Assembly: GCA_019638935.1 (NCBI GenBank)
Contig: JAHBSW010000006.1
Location: 1-64,000, forward strand
Direction of reading: 5' to 3'
DNA from: Cryobacterium sp.
Lineage (GTDB): Bacteria > Actinomycetota > Actinomycetes > Actinomycetales > Microbacteriaceae
DNA length: 64,000 nt
Each line of letters begins with the position of its first letter. The first letter of the stretch is position 1. The notes under the pieces are model-generated. The model was given only the letters and a program-made list of their open reading frames with translations, was not told the DNA's origin and searched no databases. The position numbers and the translations under genes were made by a program. Below, in pieces: positions 16,978 to 25,637 of the stretch.

Positions 16978-17812
16978 CCTTTCGCGGCAGCGCGATCACC
17001 TCGCCCCAGCCGTTGCAGCCGCACTCGGGATGCACCTCGTGGCGTTCGTCGACGCGTCGCCCGCGCGTGTCGATGGTGATCGACTCCGTCGCACGGGCTG
17101 CGATCGACGCAGCCGGGTCACTCGGTGCGCCCGCGAGTCGCTCGAGCGCCAACCGCGCCGCGAGCACCGCGACCTCGGCCGCGAGCAGGGCGCTTTCCAG
17201 CGGGCTGCGCCGACCCCACAGCTGGCTCGCGATCGCCGGCCACGCGGGGTCCGCATCCGTGCGGAATCGTTCGAGACAGTACAGGCACGGCCCGAGGCCG
17301 GGCTCGACGAGCGGACCCACACGAACCGTGCGATCGCCGAATACGACGGGCAGGTGCGGGATGTCGCGACGCAACCACGCGCCGTGCAGCTCGGGGCTGA
17401 GCACGAAGTGGCCGACGGCGATACCCAGATCGGCGGGGGTCGAGCGAAGCTCGTTCGTGTCACCGACGCGCGCGACACGGCATCCCCCGCTGGCGAGCAG
17501 GCGAGCGATCTGGCCCGCGGTGGGGGAGTTTCCCGTGAGGACGACGCGCGGACGCGTGATCGACGGTGCCGGCGTCGCGAGCACCGGTCCCAGCGTGGCG
17601 ATGAATTCGTCCACTTCGCGTGTCGTCAGCCCGTGCTGCGAACCCATGGCCTCGAGGCCGGTGCGCGGGGTTCCCACGGTGAGCAGTTCCAGCATCCTCT
17701 CGTGACCGACGCTGACGCGCTCGAGCACAGCGAGCGGCTCATCGATGCCGTACTGCAGCGAGTGCGGGGTGCGCCAGACGCGCGGGATGCCGGTATCGAT
17801 GCGAAACGTCAT
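16877..17812 (-). CDS. Orphan cyclodehydratase/ThiF-like protein
   Basis: A 311-residue protein related to the leader-binding/cyclodehydratase (E1-like) proteins of azole peptide biosynthesis. The family mark is a probable zinc tetracysteine: Cys176 and Cys179 (GPCLYC) with Cys264 and Cys266 (HPECGC). VVLTGNSPTAGQIA (90-103) resembles a degenerate nucleotide-fold turn. No precursor peptide, YcaO or dehydrogenase gene lies nearby, so a housekeeping role is more likely than peptide modification. Actinobacteria keep such a gene near uvrD2. Residues about 279-311 form an Arg/Ala-rich tail encoded antisense to the uvrD2 C-terminus. The natural end may be just after the second cysteine pair. Confidence 0.7.
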   Translation of the reverse strand: MTFRIDTGIPRVWRTPHSLQYGIDEPLAVLERVSVGHERMLELLTVGTPRTGLEAMGSQHGLTTREVDEFIATLGPVLATPAPSITRPRVVLTGNSPTAGQIARLLASGGCRVARVGDTNELRSTPADLGIAVGHFVLSPELHGAWLRRDIPHLPVVFGDRTVRVGPLVEPGLGPCLYCLERFRTDADPAWPAIASQLWGRRSPLESALLAAEVAVLAARLALERLAGAPSDPAASIAARATESITIDTRGRRVDERHEVHPECGCNGWGEVIALPRKARPARARRGTATARAPRAARNATTSRAAADAPA

Positions 17813-17859
17813 GCACGACAGGGTGCCTCAGGCGGGGTCACGATCGCAGAAGATACTCA

Positions 17860-17918
17860 CAGACGATCGACGAGACGGCCGTCGTCGCGGTCGCGCTCGG
17901 GCCAGGAATGGCCCGAGC
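17860..17918 (-). repeat. Degenerate double-hairpin repeat, copy C
   Basis: A perfect 10-bp hairpin at 17895-17918 (outer stem GCTCGGGCCA, loop GGAA on the plus strand) has the same 24-nt length and CA-loop-TG core as hairpin 1 of the double-hairpin family. A GAGAC core sits upstream at 17872, as in hairpin 2, but its stem is decayed and the distance is 5 nt short. It could also serve as a terminator for the downstream DUF2342 gene. Confidence 0.5.
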
Positions 17919-17951
17919 TTCACGCAGGCGACGCGAGGATTAGGCCGCGCC

Positions 17952-19310
17952 TCACTCGCGCGGCCTGTCCTCGCCATCGACGTCGTCGAGCAGCTCCGAG
18001 ATCGCCTGGTCGATGTCGTCAGGCTCCGGAGCCGGTCCCGTCAGCCGCGCAAGGAACGCATCGGGATTGTCGATGTCGTCGGCGGTCGGCACGAGGTCGG
18101 GGTGCGACCACAGGGCATCGCGCGCCTCCGCACCGACGGCATCCGTGATCTGCTGCCACAGGGTGGCGGCCTCGCGGAGGCGGCGAGGGCGCAGCTCGAG
18201 CTGCACGAGGGTCGCGAACGCCGACTCGCCCGGTCCGCCCGAGGCGCGCCGCCGTCGCACCGTCTCGGCGATCGCGTTCGCGCTCGGCAGTCGCGTGGTC
18301 GCGTGCGCGGTGACGACATCCACCCAGCCCTCGATGAGCGCGAGCGTCGTCTCGAGCCGGGTCGATGCGGACTGCTGGGTCTCGGTGCGCGGCTGCAGCA
18401 GACGTCCGTCGCGCACGGCGGCCTGCAACGACTCGGTGTCGGTCGGATCGAAGTTCTCGGCGATCTCCTCGAGCAGCTGCTCATTGATGCGCGTGCCGCT
18501 CATGATGCCCGTGATCGACGTCAAGACCTGCAGCCGCAGCCACCGCGCGTGCCGGAACAGTCGCGCGTGCGCGAGCTCGCGCACCGACATGTAGAGCGCG
18601 ATCTGATCGATCGGAATGTCGAGGCCCTCGCCGAACGCGGCGATGTTCTGCGGGAGGATCGCGGCCTGCCCGGTCGCCGCGTCACCGGAGGGACCATCGC
18701 CGAGCAGGGGGATGCCGATGTCGCCGCCCGAGACGACCTCGGTCGAAAGCTGCCCCATGACCTGTCCCAGCTGCATCGCGAAGAGCGTGCCCGCGACGCT
18801 GCGGAACATGGTGCTCGCCCCGGGAATCATGCCGCTCAGCTCTTCGGGTGCGTGCTCCTGCAGAACCGCGGTGAGCGCATCCGCGATGCTGTGCGCGACG
18901 GGTTCGGCGAGCTGAGTCCACACGGGCAGGGTCGAGGTGACCCACTCGGTGCGGCTCATGAGCTTGGGTTCCGTCGTCAGCGGGCCGACCGACGTCGCCT
19001 CATCGAGCCACAGAGCCGCCACGTGGAGCGCCTGCGCGAGCGATTCGCGCTCGGCGGGAAGGCTGGGCTGGCGGGAGCGCTCCGCGAACGCGGTCGCGTG
19101 GTCGCGCGCGAGATTCCAGTTGATCTCGCCGTCGGTGTTCTGCAGCGCTGACTGGAACTGGCCGATCAGCTGCTGGATGAGGGCGGGGTCGGCGCCGAGC
19201 CCCGCAGCCCGCGCGAGATCGGCGGGGTCGATGTCGGAGTTCCCCGCGAGAAACTCGCGCATGAGCTCGCGGAACTCGTCCTCGCCGAGCGGTTCACCAT
19301 CAGTGGCCAT
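17952..19310 (-). CDS. Zinc-dependent metalloprotease-like protein (DUF2342)
   Basis: A 452-residue protein of the actinobacterial DUF2342 family (mycobacterial Rv3195 type). It begins with GEPLGEDEFRELMREFLAG, and the central part has FRSVAGTLFAMQLGQVMGQL and the conserved RELAHARLFRHARWL segment, whose spaced histidines lie in the zincin-like site of this family. Proteolytic activity is a database-style assignment and not established here. It is divergent from the PDZ/Lon-like protease gene, the usual arrangement. ATG 19310 is chosen over the upstream frame to 19373 because the family starts there. Confidence 0.85.
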   Translation of the reverse strand: MATDGEPLGEDEFRELMREFLAGNSDIDPADLARAAGLGADPALIQQLIGQFQSALQNTDGEINWNLARDHATAFAERSRQPSLPAERESLAQALHVAALWLDEATSVGPLTTEPKLMSRTEWVTSTLPVWTQLAEPVAHSIADALTAVLQEHAPEELSGMIPGASTMFRSVAGTLFAMQLGQVMGQLSTEVVSGGDIGIPLLGDGPSGDAATGQAAILPQNIAAFGEGLDIPIDQIALYMSVRELAHARLFRHARWLRLQVLTSITGIMSGTRINEQLLEEIAENFDPTDTESLQAAVRDGRLLQPRTETQQSASTRLETTLALIEGWVDVVTAHATTRLPSANAIAETVRRRRASGGPGESAFATLVQLELRPRRLREAATLWQQITDAVGAEARDALWSHPDLVPTADDIDNPDAFLARLTGPAPEPDDIDQAISELLDDVDGEDRPRE

Positions 19311-19385
19311 GCCATTCACGCTATCCCGAGTGGCACTGCTCACGCTGTGATTTGACCTAGGCTTAAAGCTCATGATTGTGCGCCT

Positions 19386-20549
19386 GTGGCGAACAACGGG
19401 CGGAAGGATCTCGGGTTGGCCCTCTTCACCGACGACGACCTCTCACCGTCGAAGCGCCGCGGCATCCGGGGTGCGACCGTCGGTGCGTGGCTGCTCGTCG
19501 TCGTCGTGGTCGGAATCTTCGCGCTCACGCTGATTCCGACGCCGTACGTCTACCAGCAGCCCGGACCCGTCTTCGACACCCTCGGAAACGTCTCCTACGA
19601 CGGCGAGTCGGTCGCCCTCATCGATATTCCCGACGAGCGCACCTACCCCACAGACGGTTCACTGAGCCTGCTCACCGTCGGCACGGTGGGCAGCCGCACC
19701 AACCCCCTCAGCTGGTGGGAGATCGTTGTCGCGTGGCTCGACCCCAGCAAGGCCGTCATCCCCATCGACCGGGTCTACCCGGTCGGCTTCTCGGTCGACG
19801 ACGCCAACGAGGCGAACCGCATCCTCATGGAGAACTCCCAACAGGAGGCCGTTGCCGCCGCCCTCTTCGAGCTCGGCTACGAGTTCGGATTCGCCCTCAC
19901 CATCGACTCGCTCATCGATGACTCGCCGTCGGCGGGCATCCTCGAGCCGGGCGATCAGGTGCTCTCCGCGAACGGTGTCGACGTCGCGGGCGTCAACGAG
20001 CTCCGCGACGCCATCGCCGACCACGGCTCGGGTTCGCCGATGCGGCTCGTGATTCTGCGCGACGGCGAAGAGCGAACGGTCGAGGTCACACCCGAGGATC
20101 GCGAGCTGGAAGACGCCGACGGAACCCTCACGAAGCGCGCCGCGATCGGAGTGTACCTGCGGGTCGATTACGATCTCCCGGTCGAGGTGAACATTCAGCT
20201 CGAGAACGTCGGTGGCCCCAGCGGCGGCCAGATGTTCGCCCTCGGAATCATCGACAAGCTCACCCCGGGCTCCCTCACGGGTGGTGCGGACGTCGCGGGC
20301 ACGGGCACGATCACGGGCAGCGGCGACGTAGGGGCGATCGGCGGCATCCGCCAGAAGATGTACGGCGCCCTCAACTCCGGGGCCGAGTGGTTCCTCGCGC
20401 CGATCGAGAACTGCGACGAGGTCGTGGGACACGTTCCGGATGGCCTCACCGTCGTCGCCGTCGACACGCTCCGTGACGCGCTAGACGCGCTCGAGGCGAT
20501 CAAGAACGGGGCGGATGCCGCAGCCCTCCCCGCCTGCACCGCACGCTGA
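19386..20549 (+). CDS. PDZ domain-containing Lon-like serine protease (YlbL family)
   Basis: A 387-residue membrane-anchored protease. A single hydrophobic helix (about 31-50) is followed by an extracytoplasmic part with a PDZ domain (about 175-240, SAGILEPGDQVLSANG) and a Lon-type catalytic domain. The Ser-Lys dyad is Ser279 in GGPSGGQMFA and Lys324 in IGGIRQKMYGA. Relatives act in membrane-protein quality control. The GTG at 19386 gives a short basic N-terminus before the helix. The next gene downstream is the UPF0182 protein, as in mycobacteria (Rv3194c-Rv3193c). Confidence 0.9.
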   Translation: MANNGRKDLGLALFTDDDLSPSKRRGIRGATVGAWLLVVVVVGIFALTLIPTPYVYQQPGPVFDTLGNVSYDGESVALIDIPDERTYPTDGSLSLLTVGTVGSRTNPLSWWEIVVAWLDPSKAVIPIDRVYPVGFSVDDANEANRILMENSQQEAVAAALFELGYEFGFALTIDSLIDDSPSAGILEPGDQVLSANGVDVAGVNELRDAIADHGSGSPMRLVILRDGEERTVEVTPEDRELEDADGTLTKRAAIGVYLRVDYDLPVEVNIQLENVGGPSGGQMFALGIIDKLTPGSLTGGADVAGTGTITGSGDVGAIGGIRQKMYGALNSGAEWFLAPIENCDEVVGHVPDGLTVVAVDTLRDALDALEAIKNGADAAALPACTAR

Positions 20550-20603
20550 ACGGTCGTCGCGCGGCTCCCCGCGCACCCTATCGGGGCGGCACGGTCGGCC
20601 TCT

Positions 20604-20628
20604 GGCGGTTACGATAAACAGAACCGCC
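20604..20628. promoter_or_regulatory. Inverted repeat upstream of the UPF0182 gene
   Basis: Perfect 7-bp arms GGCGGTT and AACCGCC flank 11 nt containing ACGATAAACAG. The left arm and spacer overlap a possible -10 (TTACGAT). It lies 20 nt before the GTG start, so it could be an operator or a 5'-leader stem. Confidence 0.4.
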
Positions 20629-20648
20629 TAACGCCTGGAGACGCCTTA

Positions 20649-23534
20649 GTGACCGCAACACGCGATTCTGCCGCCCCCGCCCGACCGACTCGTACCCCGC
20701 TCATCGCGGCCGTCGTAGTGATCGGCGCGCTCGTCGTCGCGTTCTTCGCGTTCGCGGGTTTCTACGCCGACTGGCTGTGGTTCCAGCAGCTCGGCTTCCT
20801 GAACGTGCTCACCACGCAGTGGTTCGCCATGGGTGTGATGTTCCTGATCGGTTTCTTCGCCATGGCGATTCCGGTGTGGCTCTCCATCGAGCTCGCCTAC
20901 CGGTTCCGTCCCGTCTATGCGAAGCTCAACTCGCAGCTCGACCGCTACCAGCAGGTGGTCGAGCCCCTGCGCCGGATCGCGACCTACGGCATCCCGATTC
21001 TGCTCGGCACCTTCGCGGGCGTCGCGGCCTCGTCGCGCTGGGAGCTCGCCGCGGTCTGGCTCAACCGCACCCCGGCGGGTGTGAGCGACCCGCAGTTCGG
21101 CCTCGACATCTCGTTCTATCTCTTCGAACTGCCCTTTTACCACGCCGTGCTCGGGTTCGCGTCGGCCGTGGTGCTGCTCTCCGCTGTCGCGGCACTCGCG
21201 ACGAGCTACCTCTACGGCGCGATCGCGTTCAACGGTCGCGAAGTGCGCATCTCGAAGACCGCGCGCATCCAGTTGGCGATCACCGGCGCGGTATACGTGC
21301 TGCTTCAGGCCGTGAGTCTCTGGCTCGACCAGTACCTCACCCTCGTCAGCAGCACGTCGACGACTCTGATGACGGGCGCCGCATACACCGATGTGAACGC
21401 GGTCATTCCGGGCAAGATGATTCTCGCGCTGAGCGCGGCAGCAGTGGCGGTGCTCTTCATCGTCACCGCCATCATCGGTCGCTGGCGTCTGCCGATCATC
21501 GGCACGGCGGTGCTGCTCGTGCTCGGCCTCATCGTCGGCACCGTCTATCCGCTCATCATTCAGCGCTTCCAGGTCGACCCGAGCGCGCGGTCGCTCGAAG
21601 CGCCCTACCTTCAGCGCAACATCGAGGCGACCCGCGCCGCCTTCGGGGTGGATGGCGTCGTCGAACGGCACTACCCTGCGGTGACGGATGCCGAGCTGGG
21701 CGCGCTGCGTGACGATGCCGCCACGACCGCGAACATTCGCATCATCGACCCCGCGCTCATCACCGATACTTTCCGCCAGTTCGAGCAGGTGCGTCAGTTC
21801 TACCAGTTCTCGCCCTACCTCGACGTGGACCGCTATGAGATCAACGGAGAGGTGCAAGACACCGTGATCGCGCTGCGCGAGCTCGATCAGCGGGGTCAGA
21901 GCTCCGGTGGTTGGTACAACGACACGATCGTCTACACCCACGGCTTCGGCGTCGTGGCCGCGTACGGCAACCAGCGCGAGTCCGACGGCCTTCCCGTGTT
22001 CATCGAGTCCGGCATCCCGAGCTCGGGTGATCTCGGCACCTTCGAGCCGCGCATCTACTTCGGCGAGTTCTCGCCCGAGTACTCGATCGTCGGCGCACCC
22101 GAGGGCGCGACGCCGCTCGAGCTCGACTACCCCGCGGGCGGGGAGTCGGGAACCTCGAACGCCACCTACACGTTCGACGGTGACGGTGGTCCGAAGCTCG
22201 ACAACTTCTTGAACCAGCTCGTGTATGCGCTGAAGTTCCAGTCGACCGAGATCGTGCTGTCCGACGCGGTCAACAGCGCCTCGCAGGTGCTCTACGAGCG
22301 CAACCCGCGCGACCGCGTTCAGCTCGTGGCGCCGTACCTGCGACTCGACAACGACGCCTACCCGGCGATCGTCGACGAGCGCATCGTGTGGATCGTCGAC
22401 GGCTACACGACGAGCGACCACTACCCCTACTCGGCGGTGCGCTCGCTCTCCGGGTCGATCGCGGACTCCTACACGCCGCGACCGATCTTCGCAGTCGACA
22501 ACGTCAACTACATCCGCAACTCGGTGAAGGCGACGGTCGATGCGTTCGACGGCACCGTGACGCTCTACACCTGGGACGAGGAGGATCCCGTGCTGCAGAC
22601 GTGGCAGAAGATCTTCCCGAGCACGCTCAAGCCCATGAGCGAGATGAGTGACGAGCTGCTCAAGCACATCCGCTACCCCGCCGACCTGTTCAAGGTTCAG
22701 CGCGCCATCCTCGGCACCTACCACGTGACGAGCAGCGACACGTTCTACTCGGGCGACGACGCATGGGTCACCCCGAACGACCCGATCTCGAACCCCAACA
22801 ACCCGACCCTGCAGCCGGCGTACTACCTGACGATGCAGACCCCGGGCAGCGATGCGCCCGCGTTCACGATCTACTCGACCTACATCCCGGATGCCCAGGG
22901 TCCGATCGCGAGGAACGTTCTCACCGGCTACCTCACCGCCAACTCCGACTGGGGCCCCGACTACGGCAAGCTCACGCTGCTGACGCTTCCGAGCCAGACC
23001 ACGGTTCCTGGTCCGGGGCAGGTGCAGGCACAGTTCGACTCCGACGATGTCGTGGGTCAGCAGCTCAACCTGCTGCGGCAGGGGCAGACGACCGTCATCC
23101 CCGGCAACCTGCTGACACTGCCTGTTGGCGGCGGCCTGCTCTACGTGCAGCCGGTCTACGTCAAGTCCACCGGTGAGACGAGCTACCCGCTGCTGCGCAA
23201 GATTCTGGTCGCATTCGGCCAGGACATCGCCTTCGAGGACACCCTCGACGAGGCGCTCGATGCCCTGTTCGGCGGCGACTCCGGTGCGAGCGCCGGGGAC
23301 GGCGACGTCGAACCGAGCGATCCCGAGGAGCCCGCCGATCCCGGTGAGCAACCGGCCGATCCCGGTGACGAGACCGGTGCGATGAGCCCCGAGCTTCGCC
23401 AGGCGCTGAACGAGGCCGCGCAGGCTCTGCGCGACCGCGAGGCCGCCTACGCGCGCAACGACCTGGTCGCTGCGGCGCAGGCTGACCAGCGGCTGCAGAA
23501 CGCGCTCGCGCGGGCGATCGAGCTCTCGCGATAG
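20649..23534 (+). CDS. UPF0182 family integral membrane protein
   Basis: A 961-residue protein of the UPF0182 family (about 900-1000 residues is usual). It has about seven hydrophobic segments in the first 320 residues, a long extracytoplasmic domain with the family's NIRIIDPALI and YEINGEVQDTVIALRELD blocks, and an acidic Pro/Asp/Glu-rich C-terminal region ending in a charged helix. No function is established. It is conserved beside the PDZ/Lon-like protease across Actinobacteria. The start GTG 20649 is preceded by a CTGGAG-like site about 10 nt upstream. Confidence 0.93.
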   Translation: MTATRDSAAPARPTRTPLIAAVVVIGALVVAFFAFAGFYADWLWFQQLGFLNVLTTQWFAMGVMFLIGFFAMAIPVWLSIELAYRFRPVYAKLNSQLDRYQQVVEPLRRIATYGIPILLGTFAGVAASSRWELAAVWLNRTPAGVSDPQFGLDISFYLFELPFYHAVLGFASAVVLLSAVAALATSYLYGAIAFNGREVRISKTARIQLAITGAVYVLLQAVSLWLDQYLTLVSSTSTTLMTGAAYTDVNAVIPGKMILALSAAAVAVLFIVTAIIGRWRLPIIGTAVLLVLGLIVGTVYPLIIQRFQVDPSARSLEAPYLQRNIEATRAAFGVDGVVERHYPAVTDAELGALRDDAATTANIRIIDPALITDTFRQFEQVRQFYQFSPYLDVDRYEINGEVQDTVIALRELDQRGQSSGGWYNDTIVYTHGFGVVAAYGNQRESDGLPVFIESGIPSSGDLGTFEPRIYFGEFSPEYSIVGAPEGATPLELDYPAGGESGTSNATYTFDGDGGPKLDNFLNQLVYALKFQSTEIVLSDAVNSASQVLYERNPRDRVQLVAPYLRLDNDAYPAIVDERIVWIVDGYTTSDHYPYSAVRSLSGSIADSYTPRPIFAVDNVNYIRNSVKATVDAFDGTVTLYTWDEEDPVLQTWQKIFPSTLKPMSEMSDELLKHIRYPADLFKVQRAILGTYHVTSSDTFYSGDDAWVTPNDPISNPNNPTLQPAYYLTMQTPGSDAPAFTIYSTYIPDAQGPIARNVLTGYLTANSDWGPDYGKLTLLTLPSQTTVPGPGQVQAQFDSDDVVGQQLNLLRQGQTTVIPGNLLTLPVGGGLLYVQPVYVKSTGETSYPLLRKILVAFGQDIAFEDTLDEALDALFGGDSGASAGDGDVEPSDPEEPADPGEQPADPGDETGAMSPELRQALNEAAQALRDREAAYARNDLVAAAQADQRLQNALARAIELSR

Positions 23535-23566
23535 TCGGCTCGGGTCGGGCGGCTTCGTGCCCTCCC

Positions 23567-23739
23567 GCCGGTCGAGTGGCGCCGCGCAGCGGCGCGTATC
23601 GAGACCCCTCGATCTCGATACGCGGGTTGCACCCGCTACTCGATCACCGTAGACGGCGGCGCCCGCTACGTGGTGGCGGTGCACGGGTGTATGTTCCGCC
23701 GGTCGAGTGGCGCCGCGCAGCGGCGCGTATCGAGACCCG
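23567..23739. repeat. Cluster of TCGAGT/TATCGAGACC palindromic repeats
   Basis: Two identical 41-bp units (about 23567-23608 and 23698-23739, starting CCGGTCGAGTGGCG) flank an inverted, diverged unit at 23609-23650. Each unit is itself a palindrome with a GCCGCGCAGCGGC inner stem. They fill the space between the UPF0182 gene and the initiator tRNA. No reading frame is credible here. Confidence 0.8.
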
Positions 23740-23790
23740 AACGCCGCCGGACCGACCCCTCACGCGCTGTGCTAAGCTTGATGCTTACGC

Positions 23791-23867
23791 CGCGGGGTGG
23801 AGCAGTTCGGTAGCTCGCCGGGCTCATAACCCGGAGGTCAGAGGTTCAAATCCTCTCCCCGCAACCA
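23791..23867 (+). tRNA. Initiator tRNA-fMet (CAT)
   Basis: A 77-nt cloverleaf with encoded CCA. The acceptor stem begins CGCGGGG and closes with CCCCGCA, giving the C1-A72 mismatch that marks initiator tRNA. The anticodon arm is CCGGG-CTCATAA-CCCGG, with the three G-C pairs that steer initiators to the P site. The T arm is AGAGG-TTCAAAT-CCTCT. A terminator hairpin follows. Confidence 0.97.
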
Positions 23868-23898
23868 GCGTTCCCTGAACAACTGTTCACGGAATGTC

Positions 23899-23936
23899 GC
23901 AGTCCCGGTCTCTTCGGAGGCCGGGACTGCGCATTT
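23899..23936 (+). terminator. Rho-independent terminator after the initiator tRNA
   Basis: GCAGTCCCGG pairs with CCGGGACTGC, and the stem continues inward through TCTC/GGAG to a C(TTCG)G tetraloop, about 14 bp in all. GCATTT follows, giving a short T tract. Confidence 0.8.
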
Positions 23937-23948
23937 AGGGCGCCAGTC

Positions 23949-25637
23949 TCAGGAGACTGCCCCGCCCAGCCGATGCAGTTCTTCGCGTCGTTTGGCCTGC
24001 TGCACCGGATCAGGCACCGGCAGTGATGCGAGCAATCGCTGGGTGTAGGGATGCTGTGGCTCGACGAGCACTTCGTCTCCCGTGCCCTCCTCCACGAGCC
24101 TGCCCTTGTAGAGCACGGCGATCCGGTCGGCGAGCAGGTCAACGACCGCGAGGTCGTGGCTGATGAAGAGTGCCGCGAAACCGAACTCGCGCTGAAGCTC
24201 CGCGAACAGCTCCAGCACTCGCGCCTGCACGGAGACGTCGAGCGCACTCGTCGGCTCGTCGGCGATGAGCAGGCTCGGTTGAAGCGCGATCGCTCGGGCG
24301 AGGCTTGCGCGCTGTCGCTGTCCGCCGCTCAGTTCGTGCGGGAACCGGTCGCCGTAGCCCCGGGGCAGCTGCACGGCCTCGAGCAACTCGTCGACGCGTG
24401 AGCGTGCGGCAGCCGAGTCTTCCGCTTTTCCGTGGACGATAAGCGGCTCAGCGACGCACTCGGCGATGGTGAGCAGCGGGTTGAAGCTCGTCGCAGGGTC
24501 CTGGAAGACGAAACCGATGTCGTGGCGCAGCGGGCGGAAGTCCCGCTCGCGCACATCGAGCATCTCCTGGCCGAGCACCCTGAGCGAACCACCGGTGACC
24601 CTCGTGAGTCCCGCTATTGCGCGACCGATCGTCGTCTTGCCCGAACCGCTCTCGCCGACCAGACCGAGCACTTCACGCTCGCCGATCTGAAAGCTCACGC
24701 CGTCGACGGCCCGGAACCCCCCGCGCCCGAGCCTGCCCGAGTACTCGATCACGAGGTCCTCGGCGACAACGAGAGACTCCTGCGTGCCTGCAGCGCGGCG
24801 CTCCGCGGCACGCTCGCGAGTGCGTGCCGTGCCCGCGCCGATGAACGGCACAGCGGCGAGAAGTCGCTTCGTGTAGTCGTGCTGGGGGTCGTGGAAGAGG
24901 GTCACGGCGGCTGCCTCCTCGACCACCCGTCCCTGGTACATGACGGCGACCCGGTCGGCGAGGTCGGCGACGACGCCCATGTTGTGGGTGATGAGCACAA
25001 CCGCCGCGTTGAACTCGTCGCGGCACCGGCGCAGCAGATCGAGGATCTCGGCCTGCACGGTGACGTCGAGCGCGGTCGTCGGTTCGTCCGCGACGATGAG
25101 CTCGGGCTCGAGCACGAGTGCCATGGCGATGACGATGCGCTGCTTCTGCCCGCCCGAGAACTGGTGCGGGTAGTGGTCCACCCGGCGCTCGGCGTCAGGG
25201 ATGCCGACACGAGTCATGATGTCGATGGCCTTGGCGCGCGCCTCGGTTCGGCTGAGTCTGCCATGGGCGCGCAGCCCTTCGGCGATCTGCCAGCCCACCG
25301 TGTACACCGGATTGAGGGCTGTCGACGGCTCCTGGAAGACCATCGCCGCACCGGTGCCACGGATCTCACGCAGGCGCGCCCGCGAGACCTCGATGACGTT
25401 GTCGTTGCCGATGAGCACCAGACCGGAGGTCGTCGCGGTCTCCGGCAGCAGGCCGAGGATGGTCTTCGCCGTCACGGTCTTGCCGCTGCCGCTCTCACCG
25501 ACGATCGCGAGCACCTCCCCGGCGCGCACCGACAGGCTCACACCGTCTACTGCGCGAACGTCGCCTCCGTCGGTGGCGAAGGTCACACCCAGGTCGTCGA
25601 TCCGCAGGACTTCCTCACCCTTGGCCAGGCCGCTCAC
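23949..25637 (-). CDS. Fused dipeptide-type ABC transporter ATPase (two nucleotide-binding domains)
   Basis: A 562-residue protein carrying two complete ABC ATPase domains in tandem, equivalent to DppD plus DppF. Each has Walker A (GESGSGKT), an LSGGQ-type signature (FSGGQKQR, then LSGGQRQR) and Walker B (ADEPTTALD, then ADEPTSALD), and each ends with an oligopeptide-family region (YTKRLLAAVP, YTQRLLASLP). It powers import by the two permeases upstream. The GTG at 25637 gives a 4-nt GTGA overlap with the permease stop. The open frame to 26243 is permease antisense-free shadow. It is the last gene of the operon. Confidence 0.92.
   Translation of the reverse strand: MSGLAKGEEVLRIDDLGVTFATDGGDVRAVDGVSLSVRAGEVLAIVGESGSGKTVTAKTILGLLPETATTSGLVLIGNDNVIEVSRARLREIRGTGAAMVFQEPSTALNPVYTVGWQIAEGLRAHGRLSRTEARAKAIDIMTRVGIPDAERRVDHYPHQFSGGQKQRIVIAMALVLEPELIVADEPTTALDVTVQAEILDLLRRCRDEFNAAVVLITHNMGVVADLADRVAVMYQGRVVEEAAAVTLFHDPQHDYTKRLLAAVPFIGAGTARTRERAAERRAAGTQESLVVAEDLVIEYSGRLGRGGFRAVDGVSFQIGEREVLGLVGESGSGKTTIGRAIAGLTRVTGGSLRVLGQEMLDVRERDFRPLRHDIGFVFQDPATSFNPLLTIAECVAEPLIVHGKAEDSAAARSRVDELLEAVQLPRGYGDRFPHELSGGQRQRASLARAIALQPSLLIADEPTSALDVSVQARVLELFAELQREFGFAALFISHDLAVVDLLADRIAVLYKGRLVEEGTGDEVLVEPQHPYTQRLLASLPVPDPVQQAKRREELHRLGGAVS

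Noticed and set aside
15165..17705. An 846-residue plus-strand frame overlapping uvrD2
   Set aside because: It is out of frame with the clear uvrD2 motifs, Arg-rich, and spans the end of two real genes.
20646..23684. A 1012-residue open frame on the minus strand
   Set aside because: It is fully antisense to the UPF0182 gene, is extremely Arg/His/Val/Asp-rich and lacks family motifs. Such frames are common shadows in high-GC genes.
23567..23739. Possible CRISPR array from repeated 41-bp units
   Set aside because: Only two direct copies, units are palindromic with internal stems, spacing is irregular, and no cas genes are nearby.
23791..23867. Initiator tRNA as an integration site for a mobile island
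   Set aside because: No integrase, no duplicated tRNA 3' end and no foreign cargo downstream. The next gene is a normal ABC importer.
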